Notes under the pieces: generated by a model
Database searches by the model: none
Told to the model about the DNA's origin: nothing
The model's input: the letters and a program-made list of their open reading frames with translations, nothing else
Assembly (NCBI GenBank): GCA_965220045.1
Contig: OZ244803.1
Location: 2,666,001-2,730,000 of the forward strand
Length of the DNA: 64,000 nucleotides
Origin: VXOZ01 sp965220045
Lineage (GTDB): Bacteria; Chloroflexota; UBA11872; VXOZ01
Reading direction: 5' to 3'
Shown here: piece by piece, positions 55,072-63,791 of the stretch
How positions within the stretch are numbered: position 1 is the stretch's first letter
How the letters are laid out: every line of letters starts with the position of its first letter
Made by a program: the position numbers and the translations under genes

Positions 55072-55099
55072 GTAGGGGCACGATATATCGTGCCCCTAC
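55072..55099. repeat. 28-bp perfect palindrome, copy 3
   Basis: Identical in sequence to the copy at 13233-13260: arm GTAGGGGCACGATA and its exact complement. Confidence 0.9.
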
Positions 55100-55530
55100 G
55101 TCACGTGGGCAAATGTCCCTACGTCATGCAGTCAATTTCCCAATGTCATGGCTTAAAATAAATAGGCCTTGGCCCCGCTAGGAGACCCCCCTTGCAACTG
55201 CGGCTATAGGGGCAAGTCTTACCCCCTCTCCTGGGGGAGAGGGCCGGGGTGAGGGCGTTCTGGTTTGCCTAGCCCCTCAAACTGAGGAACCTATGTGCAA
55301 TCGTTCCAAAACGCTCATAACTCGTCTGCTTTGCAGTGTTTTCACCCTCACCCCCGTATCATCCGATACTGTGTATCGGCGTACGGGGCAGGCTCTAACC
55401 CTCTCCCTCGTGAGAGAGGGGACTACCTCGCTGCGGCGAGGGTTACGCAAAGGTCTCCGCAGGGAGTGATTCCCTCACCTCAACAACACTGCATTGACGG
55501 GCGCGCGTGTGCGCTATGCGGGAAACCGCG

Positions 55531-55692
55531 CAGGTTACAAACCTACGCTACCCCAGGTTACAGACCCTCGCTGCCGCAGGTTACAGACCTATGCTACCCC
55601 CAGGTTGCTCACCTTCGCCGCCGCAGGTTACAAACCTGCACTACCCCAGGTTACAGACCTTCGCTACCGCAGCATGCAAACCTTCGCTACCC
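55531..55692. repeat. 23-bp tandem repeat with small internal palindromes, seven units
   Basis: Units begin CAGGTTACAAACCT or CAGGTTACAGACC and end in variants of CGCTACCC, at about 55531, 55554, 55577 and so on. Lengths vary from 22 to 25 bases. Each unit contains AGGTT ... AACCT, a possible small hairpin. Variation between units rules out a CRISPR array. Confidence 0.85.
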
Positions 55693-55716
55693 ATCTATAC
55701 TAGCGTGCTGAAACCA

Positions 55717-57096
55717 CTACAGAGATTCAGCCCACTTATCCAGGACGGCCTGCACTTCCGCTTCTTTCTGCGCCATCGCCTCTTCCGGCGTCACCGCGCG
55801 CGTGGAAGCGTTTACCCACGCTCTTCTATCAATTCCGAGGATTTCATCGTTACCGGGAATCACCGGCACCCACTTGGCTACCTTAATTTCATCCATGACA
55901 GGTATGGCATGGGGCGAGGAGCTTAGAAACTCGTCGGATCGCGCGATGGATTCCAGCGCCGGAACGAGACCGAGCGCATCCGTCCACGCAAGCTGGCTCT
56001 CTTTGGTCATGAGATGCTCGATGAAGCGGAATGCCTGGTCTTGGTGCCCGCCGACTTGCGGCATAGCGATCGACCAGCCGCCTAGGTAGTTCGTCCGCAG
56101 CCCGCCCTCAGGAATCGGCAGACCGCCCACGCCCCAGGTCACAGACGCGCCCCAGTTTTGGTAGCGCCGCGTGGTGCTGGTACCGTTATGGACCATCATG
56201 GAGACACGGCCCACGGTAAAGTGATCGTTCTGTGCGGGATTCGCGTTGCCCAGCGCCGCGGTAATGCCCTCCAGACCGCCTTGCAAGTCCAGCAAGCCCA
56301 GCATGAACTTGAGTGCGTTGATACCGGCATCGTTGTTGAAGTTCGGCTTGCGGTTGTCGGGCGTCAGGTACTCGCCGCCGAGTTGCCAGAACCAGATGTA
56401 CCACTGCAAAAAGTGCGGCGGATTGCCGAACGTCGGTGTGAACCCAATGCGCTCCACCGCGTCGCCGCTGGTCTTGTAGAGCCGCGAGGCCGCGGACTCC
56501 AACTCGTCCCAGGTGCCCACCGGCTCCTCGGGGTCCAGGCCGATTTCGATGAAGTGCTCTTTATTCCAATGGAACGCACGGCCGTCGCAATGCAATGGCA
56601 CGGCGTAGACCTTGCCCTTCCACGTCACATCCTCGCGGAGCTTCGGCCAAAAGTCCTCCCACACGAAGGTGCTGGTTGCATTCACACGCGGAGTGAGGTC
56701 GGCCAGAAACCCCGCCGCGGAGAATTGACCGGCCAGGTAGCGGTCCATGTAGAAGACCTCAGGCGGCGATCCGGCCGCAGCCGCAGTGATGAATTTCTCC
56801 CTGGCGCGCAAGCCTACGGGGATGGGCTGGACTTCGACGTTGATGGCCGGGTTTTGTTCGCGAAACCGCTCTACAATGTTGGCGGCCGGGTGGTCCGGGG
56901 TAGCGAAGACGCTGGCGGCCCAAAAGCTGATAGTCACCGGCTCCGCTGGGGCCGGTGCGGACTCTTCTGCCGCAGGCGCATCGCCTTCAGTCGTGGGCGC
57001 GGCCGCGGGCACCGCTCCGCACGCGGCGAGCACGAGCCCTCCACTCATGACACCGGCGGTTGCGAACAATCTTCTGCGGGTAACGGTCGTCGCCAT
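55717..57096 (-). CDS. Extracellular substrate-binding lipoprotein, SBP3
   Basis: The 459-residue protein opens MATTVTRRRLFATAGVMSGG, a twin-arginine-like leader ending in the lipobox LAACG. A Pro/Ala/Glu-rich linker leads to VTISFWAASVFATPDH. It shares PPEVFYMDRYLAGQFSAAGF, LREDVTWKGKVYAVPLHCDG and the tail KWVPVIPGNDEILGIDRRAW with SBP1, so the two are paralogues. Residues around the presumed sugar site differ (LQWYIWFWQLGGEYL). No permease or ATPase gene is near. It lies 300 bp downstream of the split glutamate-synthase-like operon on the same strand. Confidence 0.92.
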   Translation of the reverse strand: MATTVTRRRLFATAGVMSGGLVLAACGAVPAAAPTTEGDAPAAEESAPAPAEPVTISFWAASVFATPDHPAANIVERFREQNPAINVEVQPIPVGLRAREKFITAAAAGSPPEVFYMDRYLAGQFSAAGFLADLTPRVNATSTFVWEDFWPKLREDVTWKGKVYAVPLHCDGRAFHWNKEHFIEIGLDPEEPVGTWDELESAASRLYKTSGDAVERIGFTPTFGNPPHFLQWYIWFWQLGGEYLTPDNRKPNFNNDAGINALKFMLGLLDLQGGLEGITAALGNANPAQNDHFTVGRVSMMVHNGTSTTRRYQNWGASVTWGVGGLPIPEGGLRTNYLGGWSIAMPQVGGHQDQAFRFIEHLMTKESQLAWTDALGLVPALESIARSDEFLSSSPHAIPVMDEIKVAKWVPVIPGNDEILGIDRRAWVNASTRAVTPEEAMAQKEAEVQAVLDKWAESL

Positions 57097-57396
57097 CGCT
57101 CTTCCTCCCGTCTTGAAAGTTTGACGGACTTAACCATATTGAAGATATTGCTATGGATTTAACCAATAGTCAATAGCTTTCAAGGGGATTCTACTGTGGG
57201 TATGGCGAATAGGGAGGTGATTGGCAAGGTTTGAGCGCGGCGGAGCGCTCTTGAATGCCCGCCTTGCTCCCGGTCCATGGGGCGCAGACCCGCTAACCCG
57301 CGCTCGGAGGCCGCAATGGCCGTGCCGCAGGAGGCGCCGGAGTCGATCAGATTCCTATAGGAAGACTGCCTGGAGTGCGAAACATTGGACCGTCGC
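57097..57396. other. Spacer upstream of SBP3
   Basis: The part next to SBP3 (57110-57180) is AT-rich and probably holds its promoter. I see no gene. An open frame at 57180-57629 overlaps the next gene antiphase and has no family features. Confidence 0.4.
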
Positions 57397-57969
57397 TTAA
57401 AAGGGCATATTGAATGAGAAAAGCTCCCGCAGGACGGCCCAGATGCTGCTATAGATCGCGCCCACCCAGAAGATGCCGTTGAGCGTGGTGCCGACAACGA
57501 CGAGCGTATACGCGCGCTTGCCCGTAATGCCCATAAGCCAGATGAGCGGCACGCCGGCCATCGTGGGGCCGGAGAGGGTGTAGACCAGGAGGACGACCAG
57601 GTTGCGCCGTCTCTCCGTAGCCTCGACAAATCTGCGAATCTTCTCCAGGCGAGCCGTCTTGGCGCGAATCCAATCGGAGAGATCGAGTTCGAGCAGGAGC
57701 AAGTAGAGCAACGCGCCGTTCAGGACGATCATCACCAGGATGGTGGCGGTTGTGGCGACGAAGCCATTGTAGCGCAGGATGAGATAGTTCGAAAAGATCG
57801 TAACGATGATATCGATGGACGGCCACAGCACCAGCGTGACCAACCGCCGGAGATACTTCCTCACGGTGAGAGGATCGACCTCACGCGGGGAGACGCGGTT
57901 GACGAATTTCGTCACGCGCCTCTCGATTGTGCGGTTGTCCGGCTGGGGTTCGGTGGACGTTGCGGACAT
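57397..57969 (-). CDS. Small membrane protein of unknown function
   Basis: The 190-residue protein has a polar N terminus (about 1-38), then four or five hydrophobic segments: TLVLWPSIDIIVTIFSNYLIL, ATTATILVMIVLNGALLYLL, LVVLLVYTLSGPTMAGVPLIW and YTLVVVGTTLNGIFWVGAIY (in parts). A basic loop, ARLEKIRRFVEATERRR, faces the cytoplasm. I recognise no family with confidence. It starts 78 bp after the FMN subunit of the glutamate-synthase-like operon on the same strand, so it may be the fourth gene of that operon. Confidence 0.6.
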   Translation of the reverse strand: MSATSTEPQPDNRTIERRVTKFVNRVSPREVDPLTVRKYLRRLVTLVLWPSIDIIVTIFSNYLILRYNGFVATTATILVMIVLNGALLYLLLLELDLSDWIRAKTARLEKIRRFVEATERRRNLVVLLVYTLSGPTMAGVPLIWLMGITGKRAYTLVVVGTTLNGIFWVGAIYSSIWAVLRELFSFNMPF

Positions 57970-58047
57970 AGAATTCAGACCGTTAATTGCAAAGTGAGTA
58001 GTCTCGCAGGGCCGCGCATAAAACCGGTCTACCGCTCGCCGGCCTCG

Positions 58048-59373
58048 TCAGCGCCCGACAACCGTATCCATGCCGACCAGCGGCACGTTGGCAATAAGCG
58101 AGGCCTCGAGGCTGAGGGCCCGCAGGTCTTCAACTTCCAGGTCATGGACGTTTGCTTTGCCGCACGCACGCGCGAGCAATTGAATTTCCTGCGTCAACGT
58201 GGCAATGAAGTTCGCCAGGCGCAGCGCCGCTTCCTCAAATCCGGGGATCTCCGCCATTGCCCCCCGGGTCATGGCAGCGCGCTCTTCATCATCGGCGGCA
58301 GCGTCGTCAACGTGTTCGGGTGATCCATCTTGTTCGAATTGCGCCGTGACGTCCCGCGACCACGGTTCCAGCGAGACCAGCGCGGCGGTGCCGATGGAGA
58401 CGGCGTCTACGCCCAAGGCCAGCGCCTTGGCTACATCGGCACCGCTGCGGATGCCGCCGCAGAGGATCAAGCCGACCTCGTCTTCAAGACCCAACTCTTC
58501 CAACGCGCGCCGGGCCTGGCACACCGCCGCGATACCGGGAACACCCGTGTTCTGGTTCAGGACTGCCGGACCGGTGGAAGCGCCGGCTTCCATGCCCTCC
58601 ACCGTGATGATGTCCGCGCCGGCTTTGGCCGCCAATAGCACGTCGTCATAGACGTGCGCGGCGCTGATCTTGACAATGATGGGCACGCGCCAGTCTGTGG
58701 CCTCCCGCAGCTCTTCCACCTTCTTGGGGAGGTCGTCCGATCCGACCCAGTCCGGGTGCCGCGTCGGCGCGTGTGAGAGGCGGGAATACGCCGTTTCCGG
58801 CAGTGTCCCCGCGGACCGCGCTCCATCCCTGTCTAAACGAGACGGCATGCCGATACTTGGACTAAGGCCGCGCACGCTCACGAGCTCGATCACGTCGGCC
58901 TGGAGCATGTGACGCGGATTGAAGTCAACGCGGCTCGGCAGCACTTCGTAGGAAAGCATTCCGGCGAATTCTCGCTCCTCCGCCAGCATGCCGCCATACC
59001 CGGTGGTGTAGACAATGCCGGCGTGGGCCGAACCGTACGCGAGCGCCGCCCGCACCACCGGCGACAGCAGTTTGGCGCCCATGCCGGCGATCGTCACCGG
59101 CGTGCTGAGCACCAGCGGCTCCCCCGCAAACCGCGTCCCCAGGGTCGTGGCGGTCGTGCACTGCTCGTAGAAGGCTTCCAACGGCACGCGGCTGAGCGCG
59201 CACGGAATCAAAGTGAGATCATCGAACGTAGGAAACGCCCGCGACCGAACCGCCCGCGCTACGCGGCCGTTTCCCGCAGCGCTGGACTCTGCCTCCGGGG
59301 CCGCTACCTGAGCGGGATCGGATCCAGCATTCCTGTTCGCCTGCGACTCCATTTCCCGAGCTAGCCTTCCCAA
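58048..59373 (-). CDS. Glutamate synthase-like FMN subunit (GltB central domain, GlxD/MgsC type)
   Basis: The 441-residue protein corresponds to the FMN domain of glutamate synthase: the barrel with VPIIVKISAAHVYDDVLLA, AGADIITVEGMEAGASTGPA and LILCGGIRSGADVAKALALG, which together bind FMN and 2-iminoglutarate. The Cys cluster that binds 3Fe-4S in classical GltB (C-x5-C-x4-C) is absent. As a separate subunit it resembles GlxD/MgsC of N-methylglutamate synthases. It overlaps the GXGXG subunit gene by 13 bases. The start could be a few codons downstream of 59373. The reaction is uncertain because of the missing cluster. Confidence 0.82.
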   Translation of the reverse strand: MGRLAREMESQANRNAGSDPAQVAAPEAESSAAGNGRVARAVRSRAFPTFDDLTLIPCALSRVPLEAFYEQCTTATTLGTRFAGEPLVLSTPVTIAGMGAKLLSPVVRAALAYGSAHAGIVYTTGYGGMLAEEREFAGMLSYEVLPSRVDFNPRHMLQADVIELVSVRGLSPSIGMPSRLDRDGARSAGTLPETAYSRLSHAPTRHPDWVGSDDLPKKVEELREATDWRVPIIVKISAAHVYDDVLLAAKAGADIITVEGMEAGASTGPAVLNQNTGVPGIAAVCQARRALEELGLEDEVGLILCGGIRSGADVAKALALGVDAVSIGTAALVSLEPWSRDVTAQFEQDGSPEHVDDAAADDEERAAMTRGAMAEIPGFEEAALRLANFIATLTQEIQLLARACGKANVHDLEVEDLRALSLEASLIANVPLVGMDTVVGR

Positions 59374-60089
59374 CGTGGACTGTCATCCGTGGCAGTTTTG
59401 CCTGCGCAACCGTCCGTACCGCCGCCTGCCGCGTTAGCCATGCCACCGGCTGCGGAGCTGGCCGTGAACTTGCGGAACGGCCGCGCGTGGGCGAGACCCG
59501 CCGTGGCGACGATCCCATCGACGCGCGCGCGCTCATCTTCCGTTAGCGCGGACTCCGCCACGCCCTCGCCGAGTTGCCCCACCGCACCGGCCACGTAGAT
59601 GCGGCCGCCGTACATACCGTGTCCCAGGCGCTGACTCGCGTTTCCGCAGACGATCAGGTCCCCGTCATGCATCATGAACCCGCTCATAAACCCGACGTTG
59701 CCCCCTATCACCACCATACCACCAACCATGCCGATGCCGGTGCGGGCGGCCGCATTGCCGTGCACGCAGACTATGCCGCCGTGCAGCGCGGCGCCCGTGG
59801 CATTGCCCGCATTGCCGCGCACGACGACACTGCCGCTTTGGAGGCCTTCGCCGGTACTCCACCCGGCGCTGCCGTGAATCTCCACCGTCGGACCGTCGCC
59901 CATTGCTCCGCAATAGTAGCCGACGCTCCCCTCGAATATGAGATGCACGGGTTGAAACAACGCCACGCCGAGACTGTGCCGCCCCCGGGGATCGTAGACG
60001 TGAATGTCGTGCTCCCCCTGCTCGATCGCGTGGCGGATGAGCTGGTTCACTTCTCGCGTGGAACGATCGACCGCTTCAATGAAGAACAT
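59361..60089 (-). CDS. Glutamate synthase-like GXGXG domain subunit (GlxC/MgsB type)
   Basis: The 242-residue protein is a right-handed beta-helix of repeated Gly-rich turns: GSVGYYCGAMGDGPTVEIHG, GIVCVHGNAAARTGIGMVGG, GGNVGFMSGFMMHDGDLIVC and GNASQRLGHGMYGGRIYVAG. This is the C-terminal GltB domain, which in the full enzyme separates the amidotransferase and FMN sites. Standing alone it corresponds to GlxC/MgsB. Its gene lies between the amidotransferase-like and FMN subunit genes, as in glxBCD and mgsABC. Confidence 0.88.
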   Translation of the reverse strand: MFFIEAVDRSTREVNQLIRHAIEQGEHDIHVYDPRGRHSLGVALFQPVHLIFEGSVGYYCGAMGDGPTVEIHGSAGWSTGEGLQSGSVVVRGNAGNATGAALHGGIVCVHGNAAARTGIGMVGGMVVIGGNVGFMSGFMMHDGDLIVCGNASQRLGHGMYGGRIYVAGAVGQLGEGVAESALTEDERARVDGIVATAGLAHARPFRKFTASSAAGGMANAAGGGTDGCAGKTATDDSPRWEG

Positions 60090-60113
60090 GATGCCTATTC
60101 AGGATTTGGCGAT

Positions 60114-61055
60114 CTATTCAGGGGATTCTAAGGGCACGTGGGTCCGGGCGCGCCACACGTGCACTTCTTTGGCGTCAGGCTCCCACGTCGCCAATTCTTG
60201 CTCCAGCCCCTCGCAGATCGCGGCGGCTTCTGAGCTGACGACGACAAATTCATCGGTTTCGGCGATGACGAGCGGCCGCGCACCCATGAAGTCCTTGGCC
60301 GCGCCGAGTTCCTTGTCGGTTGCCGCGACAAAGGCATAGGTGCCATCGAGCACGTCAAGCGAGGCGCGCATCGCATCTTCCAGCGAGGCTCCCTGATCCA
60401 TCTCCATCGCCAGGAAGGCGCCAATCACCTCCGCGTCATTCGTGGTGAAGAAGCGCTGTCCCTTAGACTCGAACTTCCGGCGGAGCTTGTGGTAGTTGGT
60501 GACTTGCCCCGCATGCGCCACCGCCATGTCTGGCCGCGGCCGCGCCCAGAACGGCTGCGAATGGCTTACGTCGACGCGACTTTCCGTGGCCAGGCGCGCT
60601 TGGCCGATCATGTGGGTGCCCCGTATCGCAGAGAGATTGTATTCCGCTTCAAGATGCTCGATTGAGCCGACGTCCTTGACGATGCTGAGACGGCGGCCGA
60701 CACTGAAACACTCGACGTCACCGCCTTCGCTAACGCTCTCGATGATGCTTACTATCCCATGAATATCTTCGACCCTGTCGAGGACGAGTTGCAGGGCATG
60801 ACCCACCATGCGCGACTTCACGACTTTGGCCTTGCGGCCCACCCGCCGCACCACGCGCCCGCTCAGCGTGCGCACGTCGTCGCCTTCCATCTTCACCGCC
60901 ACCAAGAACTGGCCGTACGTCTCCGGCACGAAGAACGCCGCCCCGGTAGAATCCGGCGCGTATGGCGAGAGCGAACGCAGCATCTTCATGGCAATGTCAC
61001 CGATTGGCGCATAGCCGTCGCCGCCGCGGTCGAGGTAGCCGACGACTCCATACAT
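60114..61055 (-). CDS. Class II glutamine amidotransferase-like subunit lacking the catalytic Cys
   Basis: The 313-residue protein has the Ntn-type fold of GltB and PurF amidotransferases: the opening YGVVGYLDRGGDGYAPIGD, RGTHMIGQARLATESRVDVS near 150, and PDMAVAHAGQVTNYHKLRRK near 182, with FTTNDAEVIGAFLAMEM near 205. Active family members start Met-Cys-Gly, and the Cys is the nucleophile. Here the second codon is TAT (Tyr), so glutaminase activity should be lost. The gene is first in the three-gene operon, in the place of GlxB/MgsA. It may be a structural or ammonia-using subunit. Confidence 0.82.
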   Translation of the reverse strand: MYGVVGYLDRGGDGYAPIGDIAMKMLRSLSPYAPDSTGAAFFVPETYGQFLVAVKMEGDDVRTLSGRVVRRVGRKAKVVKSRMVGHALQLVLDRVEDIHGIVSIIESVSEGGDVECFSVGRRLSIVKDVGSIEHLEAEYNLSAIRGTHMIGQARLATESRVDVSHSQPFWARPRPDMAVAHAGQVTNYHKLRRKFESKGQRFFTTNDAEVIGAFLAMEMDQGASLEDAMRASLDVLDGTYAFVAATDKELGAAKDFMGARPLVIAETDEFVVVSSEAAAICEGLEQELATWEPDAKEVHVWRARTHVPLESPE

Positions 61056-61305
61056 ATCTGCAACCTTTCTTCTTCTATCATACGCCTTAAAGGCCAGAGC
61101 GCACGCCTTTGTCGCTTCAGCTACGCCGCAGAATGGCTTGCAGCATCAGACCGATCGCATGCAGCGACCGGAGACGCAAACGCGGTTTTGCATGCTTGAC
61201 CCTCTTTTTGCGCCGCACCTATAATTTAAGGGCACCCATCAGGGCGGCACTGAGGCCGGATGTGCGGTCCTCAAATCATGACTGCGGCCGTATGCTGCAG
61301 AATCC
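61056..61305. other. Divergent spacer with the tRNA-Thr promoter
   Basis: The spacer holds the promoter at 61196-61225. Nothing else is seen. The amidotransferase-like operon should also start from here. Confidence 0.45.
61196..61225 (+). promoter_or_regulatory. Sigma-70 promoter of the tRNA-Thr gene
   Basis: A -35 TTGACC (61196-61201) and a perfect -10 TATAAT (61220-61225) are 18 bp apart. The tRNA starts 81 bases beyond the -10. Confidence 0.7.
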
Positions 61306-61380
61306 GCCGACGTAGCTCAATGGCAGAGCAGCGGTTTTGTAAACCGCAGGCTATGGGTTCGAATCCCTTCGTCGGCTCCA
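61306..61380 (+). tRNA. trnT: tRNA-Thr, anticodon TGT
   Basis: Acceptor arms GCCGACG (61306-61312) and CGTCGGC (61370-61376) pair fully. The anticodon stem GCGGT/ACCGC encloses loop TTTGTAA, giving anticodon TGT for ACA codons. The T arm has GTTCGAAT. The 3' CCA is encoded, after discriminator T. There is no intron. Confidence 0.95.
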
Positions 61381-61547
61381 ATTGCTGGTGGACTTGCCAG
61401 CTCCCTGGGCGGGTGGTCGGTTTCTGGGCACACCGGCTTGGTTCGTTTCTGTTTCGCAGTTGAGCGGAGAGAACGGATTTGCGCTTGCGTGCGGTGTTGA
61501 AAAGCTGCGCGGCGGGCGGCATAGTCTGCTGAAAGGGGAGGCGCACC

Positions 61548-63791
61548 GTGGCACGGGTTGATGCAAAGTGGGTATCGATCGAAGTCCAACCTGAATCCGG
61601 CGCCGAACCGGACCGGTGCGACGTTGCCTTCCACGGTGTTGACGGCGCCGTAGACCGGGGCTTAGCGCTCACTCTGCCCGCTGGCAGAGTAGGGACCTGG
61701 GAGCTTACCGTAACCGTCCGGGATGCCGTGCAGGTTGGCGGCGGCTTCCTGTTCCAGCGTCACGGCTTTCTGCTCGGGCACCGTGTGCAGGATTACAATC
61801 CGCGCGGGCGCGACTACGTTACGCTGGAGTCCCACACGGGGACGCCCTTGCGTCTGGTGGTGAATTCCCTCAACCAGTCCCACCGGCCGAGCTTTGCCCA
61901 GGTGCTCGTGACTGATGGCGCACTCGCGCCGGGCGACCGCTTTACGCTGCGGATCGGCGACCGGCGGCAAGGCGGCGCCGGCAGTGAGGTCTACGACTCC
62001 ACGACGCTAGGCCGTTTCGTCATGGCCGTTGACCGTACCGGCGCGGGATCCTACCGCACGCTGGCGTGCAGCCCGGCGAGCATCCGGATTACGGCTGAGC
62101 CCCAGCCGGACAAGCTGCGTGTCCTCGGCCCCTCCGTGGTCGCGCCCGATGAACCCTTTGCCCTTCACCTGGTGGCCTTCGACCGGCATCGCAATGTGTG
62201 CGACCGGTACCGGGGTACGGTGGCCTTCTCCGACGCCGGTTCGGCATACGCCGGGCTTCCGCCGGCAGTCACGTTCACCGCACGGGAACAGGGAATTCTC
62301 GTCATCGATGACGTGCGCCTAACGTCACCCGGCCTCTATCGTCTCTCTGCTATAGACGAAGAAAGCGGCTTGCAGGCGCTGAGCAATCCTGTCCTCTGCG
62401 AGACCGCGCCGGAGCGACGTCTCTTGTGGGGTGAATTGCATTGCCATAGCTGGGGCGACACGACGCTGGCGCTGATGAGCGAGCCGAACTTCAAGGTACA
62501 TCCCGCCCGGCGGCACGAGCAGGCGCGGCAGGTGGGTCGCCTGGACTTCTGTTCGCCGGGGCCGATGTCCGCGCCCGATGACGCAGTCCGGCCCGAGGTC
62601 TGGCAGGCGCACCAAGCGGCCTACCATGCCAATGACGAGCCGGGCACGTACGTACCATTCCTGGCCTATGAGGCGCATCCGGGCACCGGCGGTGACCGCA
62701 ACGTCGTCTTTCATGCACATGAAGCCACTCATCTGCCCATGAAAGCATCCATGGACGACGTGATGGCTACGTACGGCGACCGTGCTGACGTGTTGTTGGA
62801 AGCCCACATTGGCGGCGGCCCACCCAACTGGACCGCCTATCCCACCGAGGAAGCGCCGCTGCTGGAGGTCACGAGCGGGCACGGGGCGTTCGAGTGGGTG
62901 CTGCAGCGCGCGCTCCGCCACGGCTACCATCCGGCGGTGATTGGTTCGAGCGACGTGCACCTGCCGACGCTTGGCGCGCCCATGTCGGCTCACTGCTTCC
63001 GGGGTCGCTTCAACCATGAACTCAACATCCGCGATACGGCGTTTGGCAGCGGCCAGGTGGCCGGGGTCTACGCGGCAGCCTGCGAACGAGAAGCAATCTG
63101 GCAGGCGATCCGGGACCGGCGTACGTTTGCCACCACCGGCGCGCGCATCATCCTGGACGTGAGCGCGAATGGGGAACCGGCCGGCAGTTTTGTCACGTCG
63201 TCCGGAGACGTGGATCTGCGCATTGTCGCGCACGGCTGTGCGCCAATCGAGCGGATGGACGTGATTCGCGGCGACCGCTGCTTGATTTCCTGGTTTCCCG
63301 GTGAACTTGACTCGTCAATCGGCTACACCGACACGCAACCCCTGCGCGCAGGCGCCTATTATGTACGCCTCCGCCAGACGGATGGCGAATATGCCTGGAG
63401 CACGCCGGTCTGGGTTCACTGTGCCGACGGCAGTGCTGCGCCCGATCCGAACCAGCCGCTGTGGAACGCCCACGAGCCCGTTGACCTAACGCAATTGCGG
63501 CCGAATGGGGCGGAGCAATATGAGGCCGCGCTCCTGGAATACCTGGAAATAGAGGAAGACCCGGCGCTGTTCCGAGACCTGACTCCGGTGAAACTGCTCG
63601 ATGAAGCGCCCGGCCGCTCGGCCTTGTTCTACGCCTACTACGCCGACGACGGCTGGCCGGTGAGTATTCGCTGGTACTACGAGTTCGACCTGCCGCGCAT
63701 CCACCTGGACTGGGGCTGGCGCGATTTCGGCGCGCGCCCCACCCCCACGAACATCACCGAACCGGCGGAAGAGAAACCGCCTTTGGCCTGA
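61548..63791 (+). CDS. PHP-like metal-dependent hydrolase, DUF3604-like
   Basis: The 747-residue protein starts at GTG 61548, with AAAGGGGAGG upstream. The first 280 residues are beta-rich, probably immunoglobulin-like. From about 288 comes a PHP-type catalytic domain with LLWGELHCHSWGD (His-x-His), LDFCSPGP, a loop with LLEAHIGGGPPNW near 408, and AVIGSSDVHLPT near 464, which provides another Asp-x-His. The C-terminal part adds a further beta domain ending in DWGWRDFGA. The DUF3604/PHP group contains presumed phosphoesterases. The substrate is unknown. No signal peptide is seen. Confidence 0.8.
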   Translation: MARVDAKWVSIEVQPESGAEPDRCDVAFHGVDGAVDRGLALTLPAGRVGTWELTVTVRDAVQVGGGFLFQRHGFLLGHRVQDYNPRGRDYVTLESHTGTPLRLVVNSLNQSHRPSFAQVLVTDGALAPGDRFTLRIGDRRQGGAGSEVYDSTTLGRFVMAVDRTGAGSYRTLACSPASIRITAEPQPDKLRVLGPSVVAPDEPFALHLVAFDRHRNVCDRYRGTVAFSDAGSAYAGLPPAVTFTAREQGILVIDDVRLTSPGLYRLSAIDEESGLQALSNPVLCETAPERRLLWGELHCHSWGDTTLALMSEPNFKVHPARRHEQARQVGRLDFCSPGPMSAPDDAVRPEVWQAHQAAYHANDEPGTYVPFLAYEAHPGTGGDRNVVFHAHEATHLPMKASMDDVMATYGDRADVLLEAHIGGGPPNWTAYPTEEAPLLEVTSGHGAFEWVLQRALRHGYHPAVIGSSDVHLPTLGAPMSAHCFRGRFNHELNIRDTAFGSGQVAGVYAAACEREAIWQAIRDRRTFATTGARIILDVSANGEPAGSFVTSSGDVDLRIVAHGCAPIERMDVIRGDRCLISWFPGELDSSIGYTDTQPLRAGAYYVRLRQTDGEYAWSTPVWVHCADGSAAPDPNQPLWNAHEPVDLTQLRPNGAEQYEAALLEYLEIEEDPALFRDLTPVKLLDEAPGRSALFYAYYADDGWPVSIRWYYEFDLPRIHLDWGWRDFGARPTPTNITEPAEEKPPLA

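Larger units (their letters stand above)
54972..55716. repeat. Repeat-rich spacer between the second sulfatase and SBP3
   Basis: It contains a 28-bp palindrome (55072-55099) and a CTCTCCTGGGGGAGAGGGCC element (about 55220-55250). It also holds a long CTCTCCC family copy in the other orientation (about 55345-55430, with TATCATCCGATACTGTGTAT inside) and a seven-unit tandem repeat (55531-55692). No gene is supported. Confidence 0.75.

Noticed and set aside
55531..55692. CRISPR-like array
   Set aside because: Units are contiguous with no spacers, differ from each other and vary in length. No cas genes are present.
48451..57096. Complete ABC sugar transporter operon
   Set aside because: Only binding proteins are present. 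No frame between them has permease or ATPase motifs.
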